Origin: DATARH01 sp035550515
Lineage (GTDB): Bacteria > Pseudomonadota > Alphaproteobacteria > ATCC43930 > CGMCC-115725
NCBI GenBank assembly: GCA_035550515.1
Contig: DASZOZ010000027.1
Location: 1 to 64,000 of the forward strand
Length of the DNA stretch: 64,000 nt
Direction: 5' to 3'
Numbering within the stretch: position 1 is the first letter of the stretch; every line of letters starts with the position of its first letter. Under the pieces are notes generated by a model, which was given only the letters and a program-made list of their open reading frames with translations, did no database searches and was not told where the DNA came from. The translations under genes and the position numbers were made by a program. Shown piece by piece: positions 1-11,851 of the stretch.

Positions 1-185
1 ATGGCCTCGTCGCGGTTGATCCGCCCGGCGAGCGCCTCGGAGAGACAGTCCGAGGCATTTATCAGCGCCTCCGAGAGATCGGCGCCGTCGGTCAGCGCCT
101 CGGGTAAATCGGGGAAGCTGACGAGAAAACTGCCGTCCGGCTGCGGTTCAAAATGCGCCGGATAGGCATACAGATGATCAACCAT
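1..185 (-). CDS. hicB: HicB-family antitoxin (C-terminus beyond window)
   Basis: The first 61 codons are visible; the gene runs off the left edge. The ATG is at 185-183. The N-terminal half has the HicB partial RNase H-like fold pattern: an opening YPAHFEP strand, then D-GSFLVSFPDLPEA, then a helix with LSEALINASDCLSEAL. HicB binds and neutralises HicA and usually autoregulates the operon through a C-terminal DNA-binding part, which is not visible here. It lies 7 bp downstream of hicA on the same strand, the usual toxin-first order. Identification rests on fold pattern and context. Confidence 0.85.
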   Translation of the reverse strand, partial: MVDHLYAYPAHFEPQPDGSFLVSFPDLPEALTDGADLSEALINASDCLSEALAGRINRDEA

Positions 186-192
186 CGAATAC

Positions 193-408
193 CTACTTCA
201 AATCGCCTTCGTTCAAACCGAGCTGCCGTAACATCGCATGCAAGAGCCCCGGCCTTATTTCTGCGCGGCGATCCTTCAAGATCGTGCGCCGGTCGCCGAA
301 GTAAAGGGTGCCGTGGCTGCCCTTGCCGCGCTCTTGGTCGAAGCGGACCGGAACCCCGCGCTCGCGGCCCAGCCGTTGGAGCTTACGGAGAAATTCGTGT
401 CCGTTCAC
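193..408 (-). CDS. hicA: HicA-family mRNA interferase toxin
   Basis: A 71-residue protein with the double-stranded-RNA-binding-like HicA fold. The family signature GKGSH is at residues 28-32, and His32 matches the catalytic histidine. HicA toxins cleave mRNA when not bound by HicB. The chosen start is the GTG at 408, giving VNGHEFLRKLQRLG, a typical HicA N-terminus and length; an upstream ATG at 444 would add 12 atypical residues. It is divergent from boxB, so 409-500 must hold two promoters. This looks like a small stability module beside a metabolic gene. Confidence 0.85.
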   Translation of the reverse strand: MNGHEFLRKLQRLGRERGVPVRFDQERGKGSHGTLYFGDRRTILKDRRAEIRPGLLHAMLRQLGLNEGDLK

Positions 409-500
409 AAACCCTGAAATAGGACAAAATTGTCCGGGTCGCAAGGCAGGACTGCGGGGACCGGAAGGAGTATCCTGACGAGCCTCGTGAGGAGCATCCG

Positions 501-1946
<1,446 letters not shown>

Positions 1947-1963
1947 ATGCCGCGCCCTACCCC

Positions 1964-2773
1964 ATGAGCGAACTCCCGCCGGGAGAAACCTTCCTCTCGA
2001 ACACCCCGGCCCTCGGCGCGCACAAGGGAACGCAGCCCGATCTCTTTCTGCGCTGGAACCGCATCCCGGCCGCGACGGGTGCGGTCGATGTCGTCGTCTT
2101 CCTGCACGGCTTCTCGCAATCCGGCGGGGCGATGCCGCTCGCGGAAAAGATCGAGCGCAGCGGCATGATCCTTTCCGGGCGCGCGCGGCCGACTTTGGCG
2201 ATGCTGCCGCGCGGCAACTGGATCCGGCATTACTATTACGACTTCCCGGCGCTGCTCGATGGCGGGATCGACCTGCTGCTCGCCCATGGGCTGCGTTGGC
2301 TGGCGGACCGGCGCAGCGCGCCGGTCTCCCTCGACCGGCTTATCCTCGCGGCGCATTCCGGCGGCGGCATGCCGGCGATCGACATCGCCGCCGGGGCCCG
2401 GGCGCAACCCGATGAGCTCTACATCTTCGACGGTCTCTACGGCCGCGACCCGGCGCTTGGCGACCCGCTGCAAGGGGTCGAGACCGTCGAGCGCTGGCTC
2501 GACGATCGTTTCGCAGCCGAGCCGGAGCGGCCCGGCGCGCTGCGCGTGGCGTTTATCGAAAGCCAGACCGGCCGCTTCTCGCGCGCCGTCGGCGCGGTGG
2601 TCGCCGGACGGATCGCGGCGGCCGACGCGTCGTTGCGCTCCGCCCTCGCCCGCCGCTACCGGGTCGAGGCAGCGGGCGTTCAGCACTCGCAGGTCGCCCG
2701 CGTCGCGCTGCCGGAATTGCTGACCGATGCGGGAGCCGAGATCGACTGGTACCGGCCCCCGCAAGGGGGTTAG
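1964..2773 (+). CDS. Alpha/beta-hydrolase-like protein
   Basis: A 269-residue protein of uncertain substrate. An alpha/beta-hydrolase core is suggested by the VVVFLHGFSQSGG strand and oxyanion segment (about residues 43-56) and by a nucleophile-elbow-like AAHSGGGM (about 129-136), with Ser in the G-x-S-x-G-like position and Ala/His before it. A clear acid/His pair cannot be assigned with confidence; AGVQHSQ near the C-terminus could supply the His. There is no signal peptide. It starts 17 bp after boxB on the same strand and is probably co-transcribed. A role in thioester or lactone hydrolysis with boxB is only a guess. Confidence 0.6.
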   Translation: MSELPPGETFLSNTPALGAHKGTQPDLFLRWNRIPAATGAVDVVVFLHGFSQSGGAMPLAEKIERSGMILSGRARPTLAMLPRGNWIRHYYYDFPALLDGGIDLLLAHGLRWLADRRSAPVSLDRLILAAHSGGGMPAIDIAAGARAQPDELYIFDGLYGRDPALGDPLQGVETVERWLDDRFAAEPERPGALRVAFIESQTGRFSRAVGAVVAGRIAAADASLRSALARRYRVEAAGVQHSQVARVALPELLTDAGAEIDWYRPPQGG

Positions 2774-2800
2774 AGAACAATAAAGTTGGCTTCAACGGAT

Positions 2801-2870
2801 CGTCATGGCCGGGCTTGACCCGGCCATCTCCCGGGCCGCCGAGATCGCCGGGTCAAGCCCGGCGATGACG
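2801..2870. repeat. Inverted GTCATSGCCGGGCTTGACCCGG element, copy 1
   Basis: Two 30-bp arms, 2801-2830 and 2841-2870, are inverted copies of one unit with core GCCGGGCTTGACCCGG. Together they can form a long stem between two convergent gene ends (the gene ending at 2773 and the one ending at 2903). The same unit recurs at about 18863, 21188, 42538 and 54652. It may act as a terminator or mRNA 3'-end stabiliser and resembles dispersed intergenic palindromes of other alphaproteobacteria. Confidence 0.8.
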
Positions 2871-2902
2871 AAACAAGTGGTCGAACTTGTTCGAGTTCTG
2901 CT

Positions 2903-3460
2903 CTAAGGCAGCGAGCTGAGGTCGAGCACCTCGGCGTCGGCCGCCGGTTCCAGCTCGCAGGCATTCACCGTCATGCCGAGCAGGGTATAATAGCCGATCG
3001 CGGTCGTCAGCTGGACCAGTTCGTCATTGCCAAAGCGCGCATGCATCTTCTTGAACAGCCCGTCCTCGACGCGGTGCTTGCGCAACAGCTGCCGGGTGAA
3101 CTCGACGATCTCCAGGTCCGCCGGGGCGATGCCGCGCGTATGGTTGTCGCGGATGGCGGCGATCGTCTCCTCCGGCACGCCGAGGCGCCGCGCCCCGCCG
3201 GTCTGCGCGCCCCAGACATACATGGCGTGGAATTCGCGCGCGACCGTCATCGCGGCCAGCACCCGCGCCTTCATGTCGAGCGACCCTTCGAAGCGCACAT
3301 AAGCGCCGAGATGCGCCACGCGTTCCGCCACTTCGGGCGAATGCATGAACATCAGAAACGGACCCTGCACCGCGCCGCGGCTGGCGACGATCGAATCGAA
3401 GGCGTCGTGGTGCTTCTCGGCGACCTGGTTCTTGCTGGTGATGTGGGGAAGCCTCGCCAT
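2903..3460 (-). CDS. Carboxymuconolactone decarboxylase / AhpD-like protein
   Basis: A 185-residue all-helical protein of the CMD/AhpD superfamily. Residues 63-100 (MKARVLAAMTVAREFHAMYVW then a helix ending RRLGVPE) match the conserved core around the AhpD active site. The CxxC redox pair of true AhpD is absent; the core reads REFHAMYVW, as in decarboxylase-like and uncharacterised members. A peroxidase-reductase role is therefore unlikely. Start: the ATG at 3460 has GGAGG 8 nt upstream. A second ATG at 3466 sits almost on the ribosome site and is rejected. It is monocistronic, with a repeat element beyond its 3' end. Confidence 0.75.
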   Translation of the reverse strand: MARLPHITSKNQVAEKHHDAFDSIVASRGAVQGPFLMFMHSPEVAERVAHLGAYVRFEGSLDMKARVLAAMTVAREFHAMYVWGAQTGGARRLGVPEETIAAIRDNHTRGIAPADLEIVEFTRQLLRKHRVEDGLFKKMHARFGNDELVQLTTAIGYYTLLGMTVNACELEPAADAEVLDLSSLP

Positions 3461-3887
3461 GATCATGTCCTCCGGTTGTCTGCTGGCGCGACGGGCAGGC
3501 CGGCGCGGGCCGAGCAGGGAAATGCCAATATAGCCGCCCAACCGCAACGCTTTCGATTCGCGTGATCGGCGCTGCCGCTGCACGGATCGGGCGGTGCGGC
3601 CGGCGGCGGCACGCAGCATGCATCGGAGCGGCGAGCACAGCGGTGGCCGATTCTCCGGTCGGTGCCGCGCACGGAACACCTGGTCGGAGGGAAGACCATG
3701 GCCGCTTTGCGCAGGCTGCGTCGCCGCGCGCAATCCAGTATCCTGGCGACGAGGCGAGCCTGACCCTCATGCAGAGCAACAAAGCCCATGCGCGTTTCGA
3801 CGAGCGGCGCGAAGGGCCGCGGCTCGTCACGGCGCAGTCCGGCCGAGTGGAGCCGGATTGGATCGCCGGCAGGTGCGGAGGATACGA
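3461..3887. other. 427-bp divergent intergenic region, no gene seen
   Basis: This lies between the divergent AhpD-like gene and glgP. Open frames on both strands have no family-like sequence or plausible ribosome sites, and look like GC-rich chance frames. It should hold both promoters. No clear hairpin, operator or RNA gene is visible. Confidence 0.5.
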
Positions 3888-6377
<2,490 letters not shown>

Positions 6378-6395
6378 AATCGGAGCGCGGCCGGA

Positions 6396-7386
6396 TCACC
6401 CGCCTGCCAGCCGGTAGCGCAGGAAGTCGGCAACCCCGGGCGGCAGGTCGAGCAGCGCCGCCAGCTCATCCGTCTCGAGCGAGACGAGGACCGAGCCGAG
6501 CACCGCGGTCAGCGCGCCGATGACGACCCCGGCGTTCATCACCTCGTAGTCGCGGTTGATGCATTGCGACAGGAACAGCCGGAAGACCAGCGAAAGCTGG
6601 AGGATCGGCGTCACCACCATCAGCGGCGCCACCGCCAACGAGGCGTAGACAAAGGCCTGGGAAATCGCCACCAGCACCGCCGAGGACAAAAACCACGGCA
6701 GGTTGTCCCTGCTCATCCGCCGGATGTCGCGCCAGGAACCCGGCCTCAACAGGACCAGGGCAAAGAACAGCGTCGCCGCCGCGTAGGCGATGCAGCCGGC
6801 GGCCGCGGTGCCCGTGCCGCGCGCGCTGAGGAAAGCCTGGCGGGCCATCAGCGGCGAGCTGCCGTAACAGACCGCCGCCCCGAGGGCGCAGAGATAGCCG
6901 GTGACGACATGCGGCCGGAAGCCCGGCCGGGCCGCCCCTCCCGGCGCCGCCGTTCGTTTGGCAGTCTTGCTCTGCGTGACGAACGAGCCGCCCAGCATCA
7001 GGGCCGAGCCGATGGTTTGCAGCACGGTGAATTTCTCGTGCAGCGTCACCACCGCCAGCAGCATCGCGAACGGCACCTGGAGCTGCACCACCGGGGCGGC
7101 GAGATTGACGCCCATCAACTGGTTGGACTTGTAGTTGCAGTAGCGGCCGAGCACGAAATGGACGATGCCCTGCCCCGCCAGCCAGGCCGTGGCGGCCGCC
7201 GGGAACACCGCGAGCTGTCCGAGCTGACCAAAAACGATCGTCATGACGAGGAAGGAAAGCCCGCCGACCGGCACGGTCATCGCCATGCCCTGCAGCACGC
7301 TGCCCGTCACCACCCCCCCGGCGCATCGCCACGTTGTTGAGGGCAAAGGTGAACGCACCAAGCGCGGCGTAAAGGATACCGAGCAC
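6396..7386 (-). pseudogene. DMT/EamA-like transporter, frameshifted near its N-terminus
   Basis: A membrane protein of about 330 residues with roughly ten hydrophobic segments, of the drug/metabolite transporter type. The start is a GTG at 7386, encoding MLGILYAALGAFTFALNN, a typical first helix. That frame becomes non-membrane after about 25 codons, while the frame from about 7310 down to 6396 continues as VVTGSVLQGMAMTVPVGG and the remaining helices. The frames join at a seven-C run on the + strand (7313-7319); removing one base restores one continuous protein. This may be a sequencing error, a real null mutation or a slippage (phase-variable) site. Substrate unknown. Confidence 0.7.
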
Positions 7387-7439
7387 CAGACCTCCCCCGT
7401 CCCCTCATGATGCCGGCGCCGGCCAGCCCCGAGTGGTGA

Positions 7440-8669
7440 TTATCCGGTGGCGAGCCGCGGCGCGCCGATGCGGTCCTGGCGCAGTTTTGGTCCGCCGGCA
7501 AGAATCTGCACCACGCCGGCGCCGAAACCGATCAGCACGCCGATCTTCCAGGCGTAATCGTACGAGCCGAACGTGGTGAAGATCATACCGCCGCCCCAGG
7601 CGCCGAGCGACGAGCCGACCTGGTGCATGACGAACGAGATGCCGAGCAGCGTCGCCATGTAGCGTGTGCCGAACATCTCGGCGACCAGCCCGCTTACCAG
7701 CGGCGCGACGCTCAACCACAGCATCCCCATCGCCGCAGCGAAGACCAGCGTGCTGGCCGGCGTCGGCGGCACCATGAAATAGGCGGTGAACACCCCCGCG
7801 CGCAGGATGTAGAGCAGGCCGAGCAGGATATGCTTCGGGTACCGCGCGCCCAGCCAGCCGGCGGTGAGCGAGCCGATGCAGTTCATGCCGCCGATCACCG
7901 CGATCGCCTCGGCGCTCAGCATCGGGTCCTGGCCGCAGATCGCCAGATAGGTCGGCAGATGCGTGGTCAGGAACACGAGGTTCAGGCCGCAGACGAAATA
8001 CGCGCCCGACATCACCAGGAACGGCCGGTGCCGCACCGCCTGCCCGAGCATGGCGCGCATCGTGGTCTTGGTGCCGCCGCGCGCCGGCATCGCGTCCGCT
8101 TTGCCCGCGAGAAAGCCCGAAGGCAGCATCAGCCCGGCCAGCAGCACGAAAAACAGGGCGCCGATCTGCCAGGCATGGCTGGCCAGAAGCGACTGCGTGG
8201 TCACCGGCACCAGCAGCGTCCCGAGCGAGCCGGCCGCCGACACCAGCCCCAGGGTCTTGCTGCGCCGATGCTCCGGCACGCTGCGCGCGACCGCGGTCAT
8301 CACCAGCGAGGATGCGGTGCAGGACAGGGCGATGCCGATCAGCGCGCCCGACGCGATCAACGCGGCCTCGCCACGGGCCGACGCCATCACGCCCAGCCCG
8401 ACGACATAGATCCCGGCGCCGGCCATCATCGTGATCCGCAGGCCGAACCGGTCGGCAATCGCGCCGATCGGCGCCTGCGACAGGCCCCAGACGATATTCT
8501 GCACCGCGACGGCGAGGGTGAAATCCGCCGCGGTCAGCGCGAGGTCGCGCGTCACCGGCGTGAGAAACAACCCGAGGCTCTGCCGCAGCCCCATCCCGAG
8601 GCTGAGCAGCACCGCCGCGCCGATCAGGATCAGCCGGGTCGGGGTCACAACGTTGCTCACGATTTTCAT
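7440..8669 (-). CDS. MFS transporter (about 12 TM)
   Basis: A 409-residue major facilitator. It has about twelve hydrophobic segments, the loop 2-3 motif-A-like GAIADRFGLR, and a second copy, GWLGARYPKH, in the C-terminal half, showing the two-fold repeat. The start ATG at 8669 (MKIVSNVV) directly precedes the first helix; an ATG at 8696 would add nine charged residues. The pattern resembles the oxalate/formate and monocarboxylate-type MFS carriers, but the substrate cannot be told. It lies 53 bp downstream of the DMT gene start on the same strand, so the two may share a transcript. Confidence 0.85.
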   Translation of the reverse strand: MKIVSNVVTPTRLILIGAAVLLSLGMGLRQSLGLFLTPVTRDLALTAADFTLAVAVQNIVWGLSQAPIGAIADRFGLRITMMAGAGIYVVGLGVMASARGEAALIASGALIGIALSCTASSLVMTAVARSVPEHRRSKTLGLVSAAGSLGTLLVPVTTQSLLASHAWQIGALFFVLLAGLMLPSGFLAGKADAMPARGGTKTTMRAMLGQAVRHRPFLVMSGAYFVCGLNLVFLTTHLPTYLAICGQDPMLSAEAIAVIGGMNCIGSLTAGWLGARYPKHILLGLLYILRAGVFTAYFMVPPTPASTLVFAAAMGMLWLSVAPLVSGLVAEMFGTRYMATLLGISFVMHQVGSSLGAWGGGMIFTTFGSYDYAWKIGVLIGFGAGVVQILAGGPKLRQDRIGAPRLATG

Positions 8670-8811
8670 TTTATCTCGGCCACGCTTGTCGCCCATCGAA
8701 CGCGATGCAATGTGCCTGATCGGAATCCCGCCTTTGCCCGCCGAATGGGCATGGCTGACCGGCGGTCCGGCCGGCGGCTGCGGCCTTCAGCCGCCGCTGC
8801 CGGTCGCGAGG

Positions 8812-9786
8812 TTATTCGGCCGCCTCGCCGACGACACGCTGCCACAAGGCCCGGGCGGCCGTTTCTGCCGCATCGACCGACAGCGAGTCCATCAGCGAGG
8901 ATGTGGTCCGATAGTCGTATCCCGGGGCGGAGACGAGGTCCTCGAACGGCACCGCGGTCGTCACCACCGCCGTATGCGCGCCCCACGGGGCGTATTGTTG
9001 CGGCGGGCTGGGACCGAAGAGACCGAGGGTCGGCGTCCCGGCCGCGGCGGCGAGGTGCATGATCCCGGTATCGTTGCCGATGAACAAGCGGCACCGGCGG
9101 AGGGCCGCCGCCGCGGTCAGCAGGTCGACCTTGCCGACAAGGTCGATCCGCCGCGCGGCAGGCAGCGCGGCGAGCAGCGGCTCGGCCTGGGCGCGTTCGT
9201 GCGCCGCCGCGAAGACCGCGACCCGAGCCCCGGCAAACGGCCCGCGGGGGCCGGTCAGGCGAAGCGCCAGCGCGGCAAAGCGCTCCGCCGCCCAGGTCTT
9301 GCCGCGCCAGTTGGCGGCGGGGCCGATCGCCAGGACGGGCCCGCCGGGCGGCACCAGTCCCGCGGCGGCCGCGTCGTGCCGCTCGGCGGTCCACAGGCGC
9401 GGCGCCGGCGGCACCGGCAGGTTGAAGACCTCGCCCAGCTGTTCGACGCGGTGCCGCCGCCGGTCGCCCTTGGCCATGACCCGCCGCTCGCGCGCCCAGA
9501 GCAAGTAGGCCAGCGCCGAACCGCGCAGATCGACCACCAGCGACCAGCGGCGCCCCGCGACGGCGCGGTACAGCGCGACCCAGTGCAGCTGGTGCGGCCG
9601 CTTGGCGACCGCGATCAGCCGTTCGAGACCGGGAACCGCCTCGAACAGCGGCGCGGCGTCGGGGCCCGCGGCGATCGTCACCCGCGCGCCGCGATGCCGC
9701 TCCAGCAGGTGGCCCAAAAGCCCGGTCGACAGGACGGCATCGCCGATCCGGGTCGCCGTCACGAACAAGATATGCATCGCGCTCAT
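8812..9786 (-). CDS. Glycosyltransferase family 9 (heptosyltransferase-like)
   Basis: A 324-residue GT-B enzyme of family 9, which includes ADP-heptose:LPS heptosyltransferases. The N-terminal ILFVTATRIGDAVLS carries the catalytic-type Asp16. The donor-binding C-terminal motif GNDTGIMHLAAAAGTP is at residues 237-252, followed by LGLFGPS. It probably acts at the inner membrane in lipopolysaccharide or other glycan assembly. There are no neighbouring LPS genes, so the acceptor is unknown. The start is at 9786, with an alternative Met at 9777 (MHILFVT). Confidence 0.9.
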   Translation of the reverse strand: MSAMHILFVTATRIGDAVLSTGLLGHLLERHRGARVTIAAGPDAAPLFEAVPGLERLIAVAKRPHQLHWVALYRAVAGRRWSLVVDLRGSALAYLLWARERRVMAKGDRRRHRVEQLGEVFNLPVPPAPRLWTAERHDAAAAGLVPPGGPVLAIGPAANWRGKTWAAERFAALALRLTGPRGPFAGARVAVFAAAHERAQAEPLLAALPAARRIDLVGKVDLLTAAAALRRCRLFIGNDTGIMHLAAAAGTPTLGLFGPSPPQQYAPWGAHTAVVTTAVPFEDLVSAPGYDYRTTSSLMDSLSVDAAETAARALWQRVVGEAAE

Positions 9787-9871
9787 CGATTCGCGCGGCG
9801 AAACGGTTCGGATTGCCGTTTCCCCGCCAGCGTTTACAATACAACAGGCTCACCCATACCGGATCACCCGC

Positions 9872-10489
9872 ATGTCCGTCACCTTCGAGATCTTCACCGA
9901 CTACGTCTGACCCTGGTGCTATCTCGCTACCGTGCGTATCGAAAAGCTCAGGCAGAATTACGACATCGAGCCGGTGCTCGTGCATTTCCCGCTGCATCCC
10001 GACACGCCGCCGGAAGGGCGTGAGATGGCGCCGTGGTACCGCCAGCGCGGGCGCGATCCCGAGCAGATGTACCAGGAGATGAAGGCGCGGATGGATGCCG
10101 AGGGCCTGCCCTACGGCAAGCGCACGCACAGCTATAACAGCCGGCTGGCGCAGGAGCTCGGCAAGTGGGCCGACACCCAGCCGGGCGGCGGCGCGGCCTA
10201 CCACGATGCGGCCTACCGGGCGTATTTTGTCGATTGCCGCAACATCGGCGACCCCGCTGTGCTGCTCGACATCGTCTCGAAGGTCGGGCTCGACCCGGTC
10301 GAGGCGCGTCAGGTGCTCGAAGAGCGCCGCTTCAAGGACGCGGTCGATGCCGACTGGCAGAAATCGGCCAATTACGGCGTGACCGGAGTGCCGACGTTTG
10401 TCGCCGCGCGCTATGGCGTGGTCGGCGCCCAGCCCTACGAGGTGCTGGCGCAGCTGGTCGAGAAAGCCGGCGCCGCCAAGCGGGGTTAG
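9872..10489 (+). CDS. DsbA/FrnE-like thioredoxin-fold protein, predicted selenoprotein (UGA codon 13 = Sec)
   Basis: A 205-residue thioredoxin-fold protein of the DsbA/FrnE/HCCA-isomerase type. Codons 1-12 give MSVTFEIFTDYV, codon 13 is TGA (9908-9910), and codons 14-16 are Pro-Trp-Cys; relatives have CPWCYL here, so the UGA sits exactly on the first redox Cys (U13-P-W-C16). The frame stays open for 192 more codons with normal codon use and keeps the cis-Pro loop GVTGVPTF (Pro174). A hairpin with bacterial SECIS features begins 1 nt after the UGA. A standard caller would start at GTG 9932 and lose the active site. Expected role: cytoplasmic dithiol/selenol oxidoreductase or isomerase. The alternative is a Cys-to-stop mutation. 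The stop codon overlaps the convergent MFS gene's stop. Confidence 0.85.
9912..9952 (+). promoter_or_regulatory. SECIS-like hairpin immediately downstream of the in-frame UGA
   Basis: A stem-loop can be drawn by hand. The lower stem is CCUGG (9912-9916) with UCAGG (9948-9952), including one G-U pair; U9917 is bulged; GCU (9918-9920) pairs with AGC (9945-9947). The upper stem is UCG-C-UAC (9924-9930) with GUA-U-CGA (9936-9942), with one C-U mismatch. The apical loop is CGUGC (9931-9935). The loop starts 20 nt after the UGA, and its second base is G followed by U. Both fit the known bacterial rule of a 16-37 nt spacing and a G in the first two loop bases, as recognised by SelB. Confidence 0.75.
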
Positions 10490-11775
10490 CGGGGTCGCCG
10501 CGCCGCCAGCGCGGCGACGACGCTGAGCACGCCGAGCGCGGCCAGCACGCTGAGCGAGGCCTGGTAGTTGCCGGTCCAGTCGCGCAAGCCGCCGGAGATC
10601 AGGGGTCCGGTGGCCTGGGAGATTACTTGCGCCGACAGCGCGACGCCGCGGATCGCGCCGAAACTCGCGCGGCCGAAATAATCGGCCCAGGCGATGGGCA
10701 GCAGCGTCAGAATGCCGCCGACGCCAAAGCCGAACAGCGCGGCGGCGAGATACGCCTCGCCGGGCGCGGCGATCGCCTTCATCAGCAGCGGGCTCACCGT
10801 CAGCAGCAGGCCGGCGGCGGACATCGGATAACGGATCGGCAGGCGGCGCGGCAGGAACCCGCAGGTGACGGTCGCGGCCGCCGACATCAGCGAAAAGGTG
10901 CTGACGATCGTCGCGGTGATCGCCGGGGCGATGCCGTGCTCGATCAGGTTCGGCGCCATATGCAGGCTGATCCCCGCCTGGATCGGGTAGACCAGCACCG
11001 TGTAGGCGAGCAGCAGCCAGAAGGCCGGCATGCGGAGCGCCTGAGCCCGCGAAAACTCCGGTTCGGGCATTGCCGCTATGACGGCGGCGGTGCGGATGGC
11101 GGTGCCGGGCCGCCCGCCATGGGGCCGTGCGCCGTCGGGCCGCAGCCCGAGATCCTCCGGGCGGCGCACGAGAAACAGCCATGTCGGCAGCAACCCCACG
11201 ACCAGCGTCAGCACGCCGATCGCCAGCCAGGCGGCGCGCCACGAGCCGTGCAGCATCACCAGCTGCGCGATCACCGGCATCGTCACCAGCCCGGCCATCT
11301 GCGCGAGCGTCGCGACCGATGTCGCAAAGCGGCGGCGGGCGACGAACCAGTTGTTGACCGCGCCGTAAATGCCAAGCTCGAACGGGCTCGCCCAGTTCAT
11401 CCGGGCAAAGCAGAACAGCAGATAGAACATCGCCAGCGACTGGGTCAGCGACAGCAGCAGCAACGCCGCGCCGGTGGTCAGCACCGCGTAGCACAGCAGC
11501 AGGCGCGAACCGGCGCGGTCGAGAAACGGCCCGATGATCGGCGAGACGATCGCGGCGAGGATGCCGCCGAGCGAGACGGCGCCCGACAACGCGGTGCGCG
11601 ACCAGCCGAAATCGCCGATCAGCGGGGTGACGAACACCGACAGCGTGGAGACCGCCGGCCCTTGCCGGGCGAACCCGGCAAAACACAGACAGGCCAGCAC
11701 CGCCCAGCCATAGAAGAACGGCATGCGCGCCGCGAAGAAGGCCGGCAGGCGGGGCGGGGCGAGAGCCTGTTCCAT
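10486..11775 (-). CDS. MFS transporter (OFA/monocarboxylate type)
   Basis: A 429-residue protein with about twelve hydrophobic segments. The first helix (FYGWAVLACLCFAGFARQG) and the loop after helix 2 (PIIGPFLDRAGSR) are like oxalate/formate or monocarboxylate MFS carriers. The start at 11775 (MEQALAPPRLPAFF) lacks a strong ribosome site; an internal Met at residue 18 is an alternative. The stop codon TAA at 10486-10488 overlaps the stop of the convergent seleno-DsbA gene by three bases. It is divergent from the LLM oxidoreductase at 11852. Substrate unknown. Confidence 0.85.
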   Translation of the reverse strand: MEQALAPPRLPAFFAARMPFFYGWAVLACLCFAGFARQGPAVSTLSVFVTPLIGDFGWSRTALSGAVSLGGILAAIVSPIIGPFLDRAGSRLLLCYAVLTTGAALLLLSLTQSLAMFYLLFCFARMNWASPFELGIYGAVNNWFVARRRFATSVATLAQMAGLVTMPVIAQLVMLHGSWRAAWLAIGVLTLVVGLLPTWLFLVRRPEDLGLRPDGARPHGGRPGTAIRTAAVIAAMPEPEFSRAQALRMPAFWLLLAYTVLVYPIQAGISLHMAPNLIEHGIAPAITATIVSTFSLMSAAATVTCGFLPRRLPIRYPMSAAGLLLTVSPLLMKAIAAPGEAYLAAALFGFGVGGILTLLPIAWADYFGRASFGAIRGVALSAQVISQATGPLISGGLRDWTGNYQASLSVLAALGVLSVVAALAARRPR

Positions 11776-11851
11776 TCGCTGGGAGGAGCGGCGACAAACC
11801 TGATAGAAAGCCGCGACAGGATGTTGCCTTCGGCAAAGGAGAGCCAGCGAA

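Noticed and set aside
3594..3887. A 98-codon extension of glgP
   Set aside because: The phosphorylase N-terminus and a well-spaced ribosome site fit the GTG at 3888.
9908..9910. The TGA as a simple nonsense mutation or sequencing error
   Set aside because: Not excluded, but position at the active-site Cys, conserved downstream frame and a SECIS-like hairpin make selenocysteine more likely.
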